A stretch of 64,000 nt of DNA from Deltaproteobacteria bacterium RIFCSPHIGHO2_01_FULL_43_49 (GTDB taxonomy: Bacteria > UBA10199 > SPLOWO2-01-44-7): positions 1 to 64,000 of the forward strand of contig MGRG01000011.1 of NCBI GenBank assembly GCA_001798075.1, given 5' to 3'. Position 1 is the stretch's first letter, and every line of letters starts with the position of its first letter. The notes beneath the pieces were generated by a model. The model saw only the letters and a program-made list of their open reading frames with translations, was not told where the DNA came from and did no database searches. The translations under genes were made by a program, and so were the position numbers. Below, in pieces: positions 15,298 to 24,515 of the stretch.

Positions 15298-16887
15298 ATG
15301 AAAACCGATTTTTTAGTGTTAGGAAGCGGATTGGCGGGATTGCGCTTTGCCCTGAAGGTCTCTGACCATGGCTCTGTGACCGTTGTCACAAAAGGAAAAA
15401 TTCAAGAGGCAACGACAGCCAGGGCTCAAGGTGGAATCGCGGCCGTTTTAGATCCCAAAGATTCTTTTGAAGGACATATTCAAGATACGTTGAATGCGGG
15501 TGAAGGATTATGTCATGAAGAAGTTGTTCGCCAAGTAATCCGTGATGCCCCTGCTCAAATTAAAGATCTCATGCAGCTTGGCGTTCAGTTTTCCAAAGAT
15601 GCCGCCGGACATCTAGCCCTTGCAAAAGAGGGGGGACACGGCATGGCGCGTGTTGCCCACGCACAAGATGCAACCGGAGCTGAAATCGAACGGGCCCTTG
15701 TTCAATCGTGCAGGCAACATCCCAATATAAAAATTTTTGAAGACCATATGGCGGTCGATTTGATCACCAATCGTCATTTGGAATCGAAGCAGCGCTCGCC
15801 AAAACCTAGATGTTACGGTGCTTATGTCCTCGATATCAAAACACAAGAAATCAAAACCTTTCAGGCAAAAATAACACTGTTGGCAACCGGTGGAGCTGGG
15901 AAAGTCTATCTTTATACTAGCAATCCCGACTCTGCCTCCGGAGATGGGATGGCCCTGGCCTATAGGGCTGGTTGTACGTTAACCAATATGGAATTTGTTC
16001 AATTTCATCCGACCTGTCTTTATCATCCAGAGGCAAAGAACTTTTTGATTTCCGAAGCACTGCGCGGTGAAGGAGGGATTTTAAAATTGCTGACGGGCGA
16101 ACCTTTCATAAAAAGATATGACCCTAGAGGAGATTTGGCAACCAGGGATATTGTCGCACGGGCCATCGATTCTGAATTGAAAAAAAGTGGAAACCCTTAT
16201 GTCTGGTTGGATATCAGCCATAAACCCTCTCACTTTATCAAAGAGCGTTTTCCAAATATTTATCAAACCTGTCTGAAATACGGGATTGATATCACAACAA
16301 GTCCCATTCCCGTTGTACCCGCTGCCCATTATTTTTGTGGCGGTGTTGCAACAAACCAACAGGGACGAACCACATTAGAAAACCTTTCTGCCTGTGGGGA
16401 AGTAGCCCATACGGGACTTCACGGGGCTAACCGGCTGGCCAGCAATTCGCTCCTAGAAGCAGCGGCTTATGCTTGCTATGCCGCCCAAGATGCCATTCAA
16501 AAACTGAAAGAGTCTCATGAAAGTCCCAATATCCCCGATTGGGATCCTAAAGGGGCAACCGACAGCAATGAAGAGGTCGTCCTCTCTCAAAACTGGGAAG
16601 AAATTAGAACGTTTATGTGGAATTATGTGGGGATTGTCCGTTCCAACAAACGCCTGGAGCGTGCACAAAACAGAATTAAACTATTACTTGATGAAATTCA
16701 TGAATACTATTGGAATTTCAAGATAAATAAGAACTTACTTGAACTTAGAAATTTAAGCCTCGTCGCCCATTTGATTATTCAAAGCGCCCTATGGAGAAAG
16801 GAAAGTAGAGGTCTTCATTATAATATTGACACCCCTCACTCAGACCCCGCTTATCAAAAAGATACCCTGGCTATAGGAAGACCGTGA
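15298..16887 (+). CDS. nadB: L-aspartate oxidase
   Basis: At 529 residues this is the FAD enzyme that oxidises aspartate to iminoaspartate, the first step of de novo NAD synthesis. The N-terminal GSGLAGLRFAL binds FAD, followed by TTARAQGGIAA, a catalytic region HARVAHAQDATG-like, and ENLSACGEVAHTGLHGANRLASNSLLEA. nadA and nadC are not in the window. The 3' end overlaps the convergent tonB-like gene by 17 bases. Confidence 0.96.
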   Translation: MKTDFLVLGSGLAGLRFALKVSDHGSVTVVTKGKIQEATTARAQGGIAAVLDPKDSFEGHIQDTLNAGEGLCHEEVVRQVIRDAPAQIKDLMQLGVQFSKDAAGHLALAKEGGHGMARVAHAQDATGAEIERALVQSCRQHPNIKIFEDHMAVDLITNRHLESKQRSPKPRCYGAYVLDIKTQEIKTFQAKITLLATGGAGKVYLYTSNPDSASGDGMALAYRAGCTLTNMEFVQFHPTCLYHPEAKNFLISEALRGEGGILKLLTGEPFIKRYDPRGDLATRDIVARAIDSELKKSGNPYVWLDISHKPSHFIKERFPNIYQTCLKYGIDITTSPIPVVPAAHYFCGGVATNQQGRTTLENLSACGEVAHTGLHGANRLASNSLLEAAAYACYAAQDAIQKLKESHESPNIPDWDPKGATDSNEEVVLSQNWEEIRTFMWNYVGIVRSNKRLERAQNRIKLLLDEIHEYYWNFKINKNLLELRNLSLVAHLIIQSALWRKESRGLHYNIDTPHSDPAYQKDTLAIGRP

Positions 16888-17623
16888 AAGTCCAGGTCAT
16901 TCGAACCAGTCCTTCTGAATCTAAAAGCTTGGAAGGAGGAGTTGAAAACGGAGCGGAAGCTCGAATGGTGCGCAGGACTTCTTGATCGTATCGTTCCACA
17001 CCGGAGCTTCTAAAAACAAACGCTTCAGCCAAATTGCCCTCCCCATCGACAGAGACTCCCAAAATGGTTTCAACCTTGCCTCTCGTGATTTGGTTATTGA
17101 TATAGGCTTCCTTAAGACCTGTTAGCGGATCAAATGTCAGTTTAAAGACCCTTTTTAGTCTAACGAAATACTGAACGTCGGGAAAGCGCAAAACATTCAA
17201 ATAAGTATGTTCCCCCTTTTTCAAATCAGGGTAAAAATCTTCAGCAAGAGGTTCATTAAAATTTTCTGTACTCTGTGGTTTTAATTTTCCAACAATAACC
17301 CCCTCTTCTGCGGCCTTTTGCTTTTCTGACTTCTGATTTTTAGTCTTTGATTTTTGATTTTCGCTTCTTCCTTGAAGCTCTGCAACCTCTTGTTTTTCCA
17401 CGTTGCTATCATACATCCCTAAAAATGGGGTTGCTTGTGGTTTTTGTTCCACTGCAGGTCGGTCAATATCAACAATCTCAAATTTCCCCTTTTTAAGATC
17501 AATCCAGATGGGGCTCGATTTCTCCAGCAACGCGAGAGGGTTTGTTTCCGGGAGTTTAATCAATAGAAGTAAAATCAGATGGATAATAAACGAAGCAATA
17601 AAATAGGGTAAAAATCGTTTCAT
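16871..17623 (-). CDS. TonB-like energy-transducing periplasmic protein
   Basis: The 250-residue protein has one N-terminal transmembrane helix (about residues 7-23), a periplasmic spacer and a C-terminal TonB-type domain (about 165-250: GVSVDGEGNLAEAFVFRSSG and WTFTVFL). It would couple the proton gradient to outer-membrane transport if it works like TonB; no ExbB/ExbD lie nearby. Residues about 87-103 (SENQKSKTKNQKSEKQK) are coded by an ATCAAAAATCAAAG-type repeat tract, so part of the linker is repeat-derived. Confidence 0.8.
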   Translation of the reverse strand: MKRFLPYFIASFIIHLILLLLIKLPETNPLALLEKSSPIWIDLKKGKFEIVDIDRPAVEQKPQATPFLGMYDSNVEKQEVAELQGRSENQKSKTKNQKSEKQKAAEEGVIVGKLKPQSTENFNEPLAEDFYPDLKKGEHTYLNVLRFPDVQYFVRLKRVFKLTFDPLTGLKEAYINNQITRGKVETILGVSVDGEGNLAEAFVFRSSGVERYDQEVLRTIRASAPFSTPPSKLLDSEGLVRMTWTFTVFL

Positions 17624-17635
17624 GGTGCGGCTATC

Positions 17636-18232
17636 CTACACCAAAAGGGCTGTGTCTAGCAACTTTCTTGAAACAAGGGGTTTCCCAAGAATGTGGAGCC
17701 AATAGTGATCAAGTATTTTTTGTAAGGCTTCCCACTCTTTAGATGGTTTTAAGCGAATTCCGCAAATGCCGCACGATTCAAGATTTGCTTGCCAACCAGA
17801 CAACGAGAGCCACTCCAGTTGGAATTCCATTAGACTGGAGATAGATCCTTTTTCGTTCAAGTTTTCCAAGAATCTCTCTAAACATTCAAATTTTTGAACG
17901 GAAGGATGTTTTTCGGGAAGTGTTTTTGCGACAAGTTCCAATGCGAAACCAACAGCGGCAATGGAAACCAGTGATTTTCGCCATTGTGGATTTCCTTTCA
18001 AAAGGGAAGTCTCTTTGAGGAATACTAAATCCCTTTTTGTATCGGCTTCAAAAACAACATGGAGGTGAGAACCAATCTCAAGACTGGAACCAAAACGTTT
18101 TTTGGATCGCCGTGCCCCTTTGGCAAGTCCCCCAATTTTACCCTCCTCTTTTGTCAAGAGTGAGACAATCAGATCGGCATCGCCATACTTAATATGGCGT
18201 AAGACAATGGCTTGATCGGTCTTGAGGCTCAC
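17636..18232 (-). CDS. recO: DNA repair protein RecO
   Basis: From a GTG at 18232 the product is 199 residues, starting SLKTDQAIVLRHIKYGDADLIVSLLTKEEG. That is the normal RecO N-terminal OB fold, followed by GGLAKGARRSKKRFG. A zinc-like CGICG lies near residue 157 of this form. RecO loads RecA on SSB-covered gaps. An upstream ATG (18325) would add residues coded by a palindromic repeat and overlap mgtE, so it is less likely. It seems somewhat short at the C-terminus compared with E. coli RecO. Confidence 0.9.
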   Translation of the reverse strand: MSLKTDQAIVLRHIKYGDADLIVSLLTKEEGKIGGLAKGARRSKKRFGSSLEIGSHLHVVFEADTKRDLVFLKETSLLKGNPQWRKSLVSIAAVGFALELVAKTLPEKHPSVQKFECLERFLENLNEKGSISSLMEFQLEWLSLSGWQANLESCGICGIRLKPSKEWEALQKILDHYWLHILGKPLVSRKLLDTALLV

Positions 18233-18302
18233 CCCACCACCTGCCTTTGGTTCGTAGAACCCAACATCCTGTTCGCCTCTGGCGAATTGGTAGGTGGTGG
18301 GG
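18232..18302. repeat. CCCCACCACCT palindromic repeat, copy 1
   Basis: CCCCACCACCT (18232-18242) and AGGTGGTGGGG (18292-18302) are inverted, with a small GTTCGCC/GGCGAAT hairpin between them. The element lies exactly between the recO start and the mgtE stop. A second copy with the same arms is at 21029-21089. Confidence 0.7.
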
Positions 18303-19670
18303 TCATGAAAATCCGGGCCTAACAATAATGAATTGAGTCGCTAAGGTGAAATAGGTCCACATACAAAATATATTTACGAGTGTTGTGACAAAAGGGCCAC
18401 TAGCAATTGCCGGATCTAGGCCCAATTTCTGGAAGAGTAATGGAAGAGAGCTCCCCAAACAAACTGAAATCACCATCGACAACGCCAACGCAGAACCGAT
18501 GGCCAAGGGCAAAAAGGAAGGAACCCCATAGCGAAAATGGGTAAAGGCCGCCAAAACAAGACCGTAGACGAGACCTAAAATAACCGCCAAGCGAAATTCT
18601 TTAAACATGACAGAAAAAATTTTTGGGGCACTCAGTCTTCCCACACTCAAAGAACTGACCACAATGGCCATAGACTGAGTCCCAATATTGCCCCCCATGC
18701 TTAAAACAAGCGGAATAAACCCTGCCAACAAACTCACCTTGCTGATCGAACTGTAAAATCGCGCAATGACTTCGGAAGCAATCAGCCCTCCCAAAAGAGT
18801 GACCAAATACCAAGGCATTCTCTTTTTTAAAGTGATCCAAAGTGGTGCTGGCACCATGGCCCCTTTGTCTGCCCCTGCCATGAGCAATAAATCTTCGGTC
18901 GCCTCTTCTTTAATGACGTCGATAATGTCATCAACAGTAATCACACCAACCAACTTATTGGCATCGTCAACGACAGGCACTGAGAGATAATTATAGCGAG
19001 AAACGGTTCTGGCCACCTCTTCTTGATCTTCATCCAGTCGCACGCGTATGGGATCTTTGTCCATGACCTCTTTTAGGATGATTTTAGGTCCATTCAAAAT
19101 CAATTTTTTAAGAGACAAAACCCCCATCAAGTGCCCTTGAGAATTAACCACATAGACATAGAACATGGTTTCAACATCCCTGGATTGCTGAATTTTTTGG
19201 ATGGCTTGTTCAACCGTCAATTCTTCATGCAACGCAAAAAAATCTGGTGACATAATGCCACCGGCGGTATCTGGCCGATAGCGAATCAGCCCTTCTACCT
19301 CTTCTGCCTCTTCTTTTTTCAAGGACAAAAGAATCGTGCTGGATAGTTCTCCCGGCAGATTTTCTAAAATGTCTGCCGCATCGTCTGGCGAGACATAACT
19401 TAATATCTCAGAGGCCTTTTGCCCTCCCAAATTTTCTAATAGTGGTGTGACAAGAGTCATCTCCATCTCTGCCAAAACTTTTGCCCCCTGCTCAGAATTT
19501 TTTAATAAAGAGAAGACGTGGGCTTGTGAGACAACATCCAGTTGGCCCAACACATAAGCAATATCTGCCGCATGGGCCTTTGCCAAAATCTTGCTTAAAT
19601 TTTCGTCGGCATGACAGTGAAGGAGTTTCTTGATGGTCTCGCTCAAGACCTGAACTTTTTTGTTCAACAT
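18303..19670 (-). CDS. mgtE: Magnesium transporter/channel MgtE
   Basis: The 455-residue protein has an N-terminal MgtE_N superhelix (about 15-130) with YVSPDDAADILENLP. Two CBS domains follow (about 135-255) with the typical YLSVPVVDDANKLVGVITVDDIIDVI. Five membrane helices close the protein, with PLVLSMGGNIGTQS near the pore and LDPAIASGPFVTTLVN. MgtE is a Mg2+-gated channel; the N and CBS parts sense intracellular Mg2+. It is followed by recO at a repeat element. Confidence 0.95.
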   Translation of the reverse strand: MLNKKVQVLSETIKKLLHCHADENLSKILAKAHAADIAYVLGQLDVVSQAHVFSLLKNSEQGAKVLAEMEMTLVTPLLENLGGQKASEILSYVSPDDAADILENLPGELSSTILLSLKKEEAEEVEGLIRYRPDTAGGIMSPDFFALHEELTVEQAIQKIQQSRDVETMFYVYVVNSQGHLMGVLSLKKLILNGPKIILKEVMDKDPIRVRLDEDQEEVARTVSRYNYLSVPVVDDANKLVGVITVDDIIDVIKEEATEDLLLMAGADKGAMVPAPLWITLKKRMPWYLVTLLGGLIASEVIARFYSSISKVSLLAGFIPLVLSMGGNIGTQSMAIVVSSLSVGRLSAPKIFSVMFKEFRLAVILGLVYGLVLAAFTHFRYGVPSFLPLAIGSALALSMVISVCLGSSLPLLFQKLGLDPAIASGPFVTTLVNIFCMWTYFTLATQFIIVRPGFS

Positions 19671-19688
19671 AATAATGGAACCTTTTAA

Positions 19689-20054
19689 CTAGCGGGATGA
19701 GAGATAGGCTGCAACGACCACAACAACCATCAGCACCACAAACACCACCCAAGATTTGAGTTGCAAACCCCCATGCCTTAGCCAACGAACATGACCTTTT
19801 CTAGGATCGGGGCTAGCAACCGTCTTGAGATATTCCTCAAACTGGAGCAGCGCTTCATCCGAATTCAAGCCGATCGCTCTGGCGTAGGATCTTATAAATC
19901 CCTTTGCGAAGACCTCACCTGGAAGTGCGGCAAGATCGTCCGCTTCAAGAGCCGCCAGACATTTCAAACTAATCTTGGTCGTTTGAGCGATTTCTTCTAG
20001 GCTGATTTTGCGCATCTCGCGCTGGCGTTTTAAATAGGACCCAATACTTTCCAT
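19689..20054 (-). CDS. RodZ-like helix-turn-helix membrane protein, short form
   Basis: The 121-residue protein has a RodZ-type HTH_25 domain (about residues 1-75: GSYLKRQREMRKISLEEIAQTTKI, LPGEVFAKGFIRSYARAIGL). A basic linker and one C-terminal transmembrane helix (about 99-118) follow. RodZ links MreB to the cell-wall machinery, but its periplasmic domain is missing here: the protein stops two residues after the helix. It may be a minimal RodZ or a membrane-bound regulator. Confidence 0.8.
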   Translation of the reverse strand: MESIGSYLKRQREMRKISLEEIAQTTKISLKCLAALEADDLAALPGEVFAKGFIRSYARAIGLNSDEALLQFEEYLKTVASPDPRKGHVRWLRHGGLQLKSWVVFVVLMVVVVVAAYLSSR

Positions 20055-20154
20055 TTTTATCGGGGGGATCGCTGCCCCACCTCGCTTAGCTCGGTGTGGG
20101 CCCCATCCCCCCGCTCCCCTCTCGTTCGGACTGGCAAAGCCAGATCCTCACTCG
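20055..20154. repeat. GC-rich hairpin region between mtnP and the RodZ-like gene
   Basis: GGGGGGAT (20062-20069) and ATCCCCCC (20105-20112) are inverted around an inner CCCCACC/GGTGTGGG pair, giving a strong cruciform or RNA stem. It may terminate the mtnP transcript or be a repeat. No open gene is seen. Confidence 0.6.
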
Positions 20155-21015
20155 CTAAAAATATTTCCCGATGATTGGTTCTAACCGTTTTTTTGCTGCA
20201 GCAGAAATTTTCGTCTTGTCTGTCATGATCGCATATTTTAGGGCTTCACCACAGGCACAATCTCTTTTTTCTTTAATCCCCTTCACAGATTCTTTAATGA
20301 TTCCCTGAGCGGTCGCGATGTTCTTCTGCATGATTTTGATAACCATCGAAACATCCACTGCCTCTTCCGATTCATGCCAACAATCATAATCGGTCGAAAG
20401 AGCGATCGTGATATAACAGATTTCGGCTTCCCTCGCAAGCTTCGCTTCTTGCAGATTGGTCATGCCAATGACGTCGACCCCCCAAGAGCGAAAAATCTTT
20501 GATTCAGCACGGGAGCTAAACATCGGCCCTTCAATGCAAACATAGGTTCCACCTTTGTGAACGGTGACCCCTACTTTTTTAGAGGCATCATAAGCGATGT
20601 CGAATAGATGAGGGCAGACTGGATCAGCAAAACTGACATGGGCAACAATACCTTCTCCAAAAAATGTGGAAACCCTTTGGCGGGTTCGATCAACAAATTG
20701 ATTGACGATGACGATATGACCAGGGGCAATGTTTTCTTTCATGGAACCGACAGCACTGACAGAAAGAATTCTCTCAACGCCCAGCAATTTCATGGCATAA
20801 ATATTCGCACGGAAATTGATTTCGGATGGGGTATAGATATGACCCCTGCCGTGACGAGGCAAAAAGGCAACTGTCTTTCCATCCAGCTCGCCTATTATAA
20901 TGGCATCGGAGGGTTTTCCAAAAGGAGTTTCGACCCATTTTTCTTCCAAAACCTTAAGCCCTTCCATCTCATAGAGCCCACTCCCCCCAATGACACCAAT
21001 TTTGACTTGAGACAT
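20155..21015 (-). CDS. mtnP: S-methyl-5'-thioadenosine phosphorylase
   Basis: At 286 residues this has family length. It phosphorolyses methylthioadenosine from polyamine synthesis to adenine and methylthioribose-1-phosphate. Signatures are [47 protein letters not shown], and the MTA-specific STDYDCW. A GMTN..EAKLA type active site separates it from purine nucleoside phosphorylase. The upstream 600 bases are non-coding and rich in palindromes. Confidence 0.95.
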   Translation of the reverse strand: MSQVKIGVIGGSGLYEMEGLKVLEEKWVETPFGKPSDAIIIGELDGKTVAFLPRHGRGHIYTPSEINFRANIYAMKLLGVERILSVSAVGSMKENIAPGHIVIVNQFVDRTRQRVSTFFGEGIVAHVSFADPVCPHLFDIAYDASKKVGVTVHKGGTYVCIEGPMFSSRAESKIFRSWGVDVIGMTNLQEAKLAREAEICYITIALSTDYDCWHESEEAVDVSMVIKIMQKNIATAQGIIKESVKGIKEKRDCACGEALKYAIMTDKTKISAAAKKRLEPIIGKYF

Positions 21016-21028
21016 AAAAACCTTCCTA

Positions 21029-21089
21029 CCCCACCACCTGTTTCACGCCAAAGGCGTTGGCTTTTTTGGCCAATAAACAGGTGGTGGGG
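21029..21089. repeat. CCCCACCACCTGTTT palindromic repeat, copy 2
   Basis: Perfect 15-bp arms (21029-21043 and 21075-21089) enclose an inner hairpin around ACGCCAAAGGCGT. The arms match the repeat at 18232-18302. It sits 14 bases upstream of the mtnP start codon, so on the minus strand it would be in the mtnP leader. Confidence 0.8.
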
Positions 21090-21213
21090 CTTAATTTCGC
21101 GCCTTGCCTAACATTAAAACCGATGCGAGGCAACCATAAGAAACCCTTCTCCGACCTTTGCGAAAAACGCTTTCGTAACATAGAGTGGAGCTTCGGGGTT
21201 TAAACCTAATGAG

Positions 21214-21307
21214 TTGAAAATGACGGGTCCTGTCCCTACGTGTTTCTGTGGGGGCCCCTAACTAAACCCCACAACAAACACTCCGTGCCACCCCTCATTT
21301 TCAAATC
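21214..21307. ncRNA. Structured palindromic motif, copy A (candidate RNA or mobile palindrome)
   Basis: An outer stem TTGAAAATGA/TCATTTTCAA surrounds an inner hairpin: GTGTTT...TGTGGGG pairs with CCCCACA...AAACAC across the loop CCCCTAACTAAA. Copy B at 41801-41900 keeps the blocks TGACGGGTCCTG, CCCCTAAC and CACCCCTCA, but its stem bases differ in compensating pairs. Which strand is transcribed is unknown. It lies between rlmN and mtnP. Confidence 0.55.
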
Positions 21308-21405
21308 TTTTGTAGAATAACCAATCCCTTCGCTCCAATCATTAATATCCAACCATTTTTCGCAGGGGCGCTTCGAACTATCGCTATAATTCGGAGTGCT
21401 TGTGC

Positions 21406-21612
21406 ATTGGGTTTGTTTTCGACTGGCGTGACGAAAGCGCGAGCGAGTTGGGTTCGAAGGGCCTCTCGGACCCCGCCAACTCCTTGTGGGGGCTATTCAT
21501 ATTTTGGCGGGGGAGAGCGGAGTGGGTGGTTTGGGGGTTCTCCTCAAACCAACCCACGTCCCTGAGAACCCAATGAGTGGAAGCTTTCGTCACTTAAGAA
21601 AACAAACCCAAT
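21406..21612. ncRNA. Nested 207-bp palindrome, candidate structured RNA
   Basis: Three concentric perfect stems are visible: 15 bp (21406-21420/21598-21612), 11 bp (21428-21438/21583-21593) and 8 bp (21448-21455/21566-21573). Inside are two further hairpins, CCCCGCCAA/TTGGCGGGG and GTGGGT.GGTTTG/CAAACC.ACCCAC. No convincing gene lies on either strand. It is not recognisable as RNase P RNA, tmRNA, SRP RNA or a known riboswitch. It ends 20 bases from the rlmN stop codon. Confidence 0.55.
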
Positions 21613-21632
21613 CGTATAGGCCGGAGAAGATT

Positions 21633-22646
21633 TTAGGCGGCGAGTTGACCGCAGGCGGCGAGGATGTCGCGGCCGCGGTTGGCACGGACATTAGTTTGGA
21701 TACCGGCTTTAAAAAGAATGTCGACCCAAGCATCAATGGTGGCCTCATCGGAGGGCTGATAATTGGAAGTTGGAAAAGAGTTAAACGGGATTAAATTGAC
21801 CTTGGCAGGAACATCCTTCAAAAGTTTGACGAGTTGATTGGCTAGCTCAACGGAGTCATTGACACCCTTTAACATCACATATTCAAAAGTGACTCGAAAT
21901 CGGGATTGTTTGGCATAATCTCTGCAAAATTGGATTAACTGATTCAGAGGATAGCGTTTGTTGATCGGCATCAGTTCATTTCTTAATTCATCGTTGGGAG
22001 CATGCAAAGAAATCGCCAATTTAACTTTTGATTGTTTGATAAAATCATACATTTTGGGAACCAAACCGGCTGTTGAAACAGTAACCTTGCTTCTAGCAAA
22101 TCCAAACAATTTTTGGTCCAGCAAAATTTCTAAAGCGCTCAAGAGAGCCGGCAAATTGGCCATCGGTTCTCCCATCCCCATGAAAACGAGATTGGTTATG
22201 CGTTCTTGAGGAAAACAGTGCTGAACAGCTAAAACCTGCTCCAAAATTTCCCCTTGAGTGAGATTGCGCATCAAACCCATCTCACCGGTTCTGCAAAAAG
22301 TGCAGGCCATGGCACAGCCCACTTGAGTGGAGAGACAAATCGTTTTTCTGCCACTTTCTGTCGGAATGTAAACGGCCTCAATTTTTTTGCTGTCGTTTAG
22401 CTCAAATAAAAAGAGGCAGGTCCCATCTGTGGAATATTTCAAATCGGCAACGCGGGTCGATGAAAATTGAAAATGCTCGGCAAGAAGCTTGCGATTTGCT
22501 TGGGAAAGATTGGACATCTCCTCAAAAGAGGTGATCTTTTTTTGATAGAGCCATTCCAAGATTTGGGTGGCAACAAAGGGTTTAAGCCCCAATCCTGTAA
22601 TGGTCTCTTTGACCAACGAAGGGGACAAATCGGTTACAACCTGCAT
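21633..22646 (-). CDS. rlmN: Dual-specificity rRNA/tRNA adenine-C2 methyltransferase RlmN
   Basis: The 337-residue radical-SAM enzyme methylates A2503 of 23S rRNA and A37 of some tRNAs. The cluster motif is CAMACTFCRTG (Cys near 111, 115 and 118). VFMGMGEPMANL and SLHAPND follow, and the methyl-carrying C-terminal cysteine is in ILAACGQ. The N-terminal helical domain is present. It follows the unknown membrane-protein gene by 4 bases, so it may share that transcript. Confidence 0.96.
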   Translation of the reverse strand: MQVVTDLSPSLVKETITGLGLKPFVATQILEWLYQKKITSFEEMSNLSQANRKLLAEHFQFSSTRVADLKYSTDGTCLFLFELNDSKKIEAVYIPTESGRKTICLSTQVGCAMACTFCRTGEMGLMRNLTQGEILEQVLAVQHCFPQERITNLVFMGMGEPMANLPALLSALEILLDQKLFGFARSKVTVSTAGLVPKMYDFIKQSKVKLAISLHAPNDELRNELMPINKRYPLNQLIQFCRDYAKQSRFRVTFEYVMLKGVNDSVELANQLVKLLKDVPAKVNLIPFNSFPTSNYQPSDEATIDAWVDILFKAGIQTNVRANRGRDILAACGQLAA

Positions 22647-22650
22647 AAAC

Positions 22651-23790
22651 CTACCCTGCTTTTTCCGCTTGAGCCTTCAAGATATGAGGATGATGAACCT
22701 CTTCTGCTTCCTTTTCGAGGGCACGTGGATCGTAGTGAGCTCTCTTTTTCTTCTCGACAATCGAATGGTAGGATAAAAAGAGAATCGCTACAATAAGCAA
22801 GGCAAGCCCTGTAAGCTCACTGGTCGGCGGATATTTGGAGCCATAAAAGATTGCCAAGGCATAGGTGGCAACAACTCCTGCAATAACACTGGAAACACGG
22901 CTTGCCGGCACCGTAAACGTATTCTCACGGGGATCCAAGAAAATAAGGGTACCAAAGAGACCTGTTCCATAAGAAAAGATTCCAACTAAAAAAGCGTGAA
23001 TTACATAGCCACTCGACAGGAATGTTGTCATCCCCTGCCAAACCTGCCCGGGTATGCTGGCCGGGTCCATCTGAGAACCAATCAACCCCGTAATCATAAT
23101 GGCCCCCCAAAATACGGGATTGGCCACCATCTGTTCTTCGGTAAAAAAACGTTTTTTTTCTGCCGCGTCTGTACTTTTGGCCCAATTGCTCATAAAGAAA
23201 AACCTCAAAAAATAACTGAGCAGATAACAAGCGATATTAATAATGGCCACCAAAGTTAAAGTTGTCCCTGCCCTGCCGGAAAAAGTTATGAAAAGAGCGG
23301 CCAAACTTAAAGCTGCCGCAGCCCAAGAGGGCCAATAAATCTTTCGTTTTCTTTTAACAGCAATTAAATCGACAATGGGGGCAATAACCAATGTTCCACC
23401 CCGCATGAGCAACATGGCAAAAACAATGCTGATTCCCTCAAGGGCATAGGAGAGTGTCGTGGTAATAATCACGCCTGCTGTGCATAATCCTGAAATAAAA
23501 GTGATCCAACGGGGTCTTGGTATGGAAACACCCAAAATGGTGGAGTGGGTGCTGTGCTTCCACCATCCGGAAAGCGTTAAATAGACATACATCGCAATAA
23601 AAGTTGCCGTGCCGACTGCAGGAAGAATCTCAAAACCCGAAAAATGTTTTCCGCTCATCCCTTCAAAAAGCCCACTCGTAATCATCTTTGTCATCATGGA
23701 GTAGGGAACGTAGGAGGCAAAATAACCAAAGCAAAAAGCAAAAATACCCAGCGCAGCAAGTTTTGTTTGCATTGTCTTAAGAACACTCAT
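22651..23790 (-). CDS. Polytopic membrane protein, DMT/EamA-like, unknown substrate
   Basis: The 379-residue protein has about ten hydrophobic helices and a charged cytoplasmic C-terminus (KKKRAHYDPRALEKEAEEVHH). The mid-protein AMLLMRGGTLVIAPIVDLIAV resembles helix 3-4 junctions of drug/metabolite transporters. It overlaps by 4 bases the end of a P-loop protein gene and closes a four-gene operon whose other members are unknown. Transport of a compound modified by those proteins is a guess. Confidence 0.7.
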   Translation of the reverse strand: MSVLKTMQTKLAALGIFAFCFGYFASYVPYSMMTKMITSGLFEGMSGKHFSGFEILPAVGTATFIAMYVYLTLSGWWKHSTHSTILGVSIPRPRWITFISGLCTAGVIITTTLSYALEGISIVFAMLLMRGGTLVIAPIVDLIAVKRKRKIYWPSWAAAALSLAALFITFSGRAGTTLTLVAIINIACYLLSYFLRFFFMSNWAKSTDAAEKKRFFTEEQMVANPVFWGAIMITGLIGSQMDPASIPGQVWQGMTTFLSSGYVIHAFLVGIFSYGTGLFGTLIFLDPRENTFTVPASRVSSVIAGVVATYALAIFYGSKYPPTSELTGLALLIVAILFLSYHSIVEKKKRAHYDPRALEKEAEEVHHPHILKAQAEKAG

Positions 23791-24515
23791 TTCCCCTCCC
23801 CATAAAGTTTTGCGAGTTGATGTAAAGCATTTTTATAACGCTTGGACAATCCTTCTTGATCTTTTAGTTCCGGTTCGTTGTTCATCGTTATAAACGGAAG
23901 TTTGAAATTTCGCACCTTCAAATAACCACCAGGAGCGTTGTTTGTGATTTCTGGCCAATCAATTTCTTTTCCAAAACGAATCATGTCTTCTTCAGGCACT
24001 TTGTGGGCCAGCACAGAATGTTTTAATTTCTCTTGAAAGCGGGCTCCGTTGCGGCGAGTGGCCTCTTCATAAGAGGTGAAAATAAATAGAACAGCGGCAT
24101 CTTTTAACACATCCTCTGACAATTTATTCAGGGCATATTGATAGCCGCCATCCCCTTTCCCCCTAGCAAATTCAATAAAGGTGGTTGTCTTGTGATCTTG
24201 AGTTCGTTTTTCAAATTCGTTGCCAAACCTTGCCAAACAATAATCCAAAATAGAACCATCGGTAATCACATAACCATGTTCTGCCCTTTTGGAATACCAT
24301 CTTTTGCCGATTGCTTTTTCCCACAAGTCATCTTCTTGAAACTTTTCCCAGAGCCATAAAAAATCATCCAACTCGGCAATGGCACCAATATGAAAATCTT
24401 CAGCCCGTCTGGCATCAGACAACTTCTTCATGAAGTCGATAAATTCTGATTTTCCACTGGCAGGTCGTCCAAGAAGAATCAGTTTCTTAAAGAGAATCAC
24501 TTTTTTAGCTCCCAT
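23787..24515 (-). CDS. Uncharacterised P-loop protein, paralogue 1
   Basis: The 242-residue protein has Walker A LLGRPASGKSEFIDFMKK near the N-terminus, followed by a conserved FIEFARGKGDGGYQYAL. The segment VLFIFTSYEEATRRNGARFQEKLKHS resembles the NMP-kinase lid/arginine region. It is homologous along its whole length to the next gene upstream (GRPASGKSEFIDFMKK, FIEFARG, SYEE..RRN.AR, LAHKVP). The fold suggests a small-molecule kinase, but the substrate is unknown. It overlaps its paralogue by 19 bases and the membrane-protein gene by 4. Confidence 0.75.
   Translation of the reverse strand: MGAKKVILFKKLILLGRPASGKSEFIDFMKKLSDARRAEDFHIGAIAELDDFLWLWEKFQEDDLWEKAIGKRWYSKRAEHGYVITDGSILDYCLARFGNEFEKRTQDHKTTTFIEFARGKGDGGYQYALNKLSEDVLKDAAVLFIFTSYEEATRRNGARFQEKLKHSVLAHKVPEEDMIRFGKEIDWPEITNNAPGGYLKVRNFKLPFITMNNEPELKDQEGLSKRYKNALHQLAKLYGEGK

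Noticed and set aside
21406-21612. Retron msr-msd region
   Set aside because: Inverted ends would fit, but no reverse transcriptase gene is nearby.
21384-21794. Open frames over the nested palindrome
   Set aside because: They arise from the palindrome and the end of rlmN, with no ribosome site or recognisable protein.
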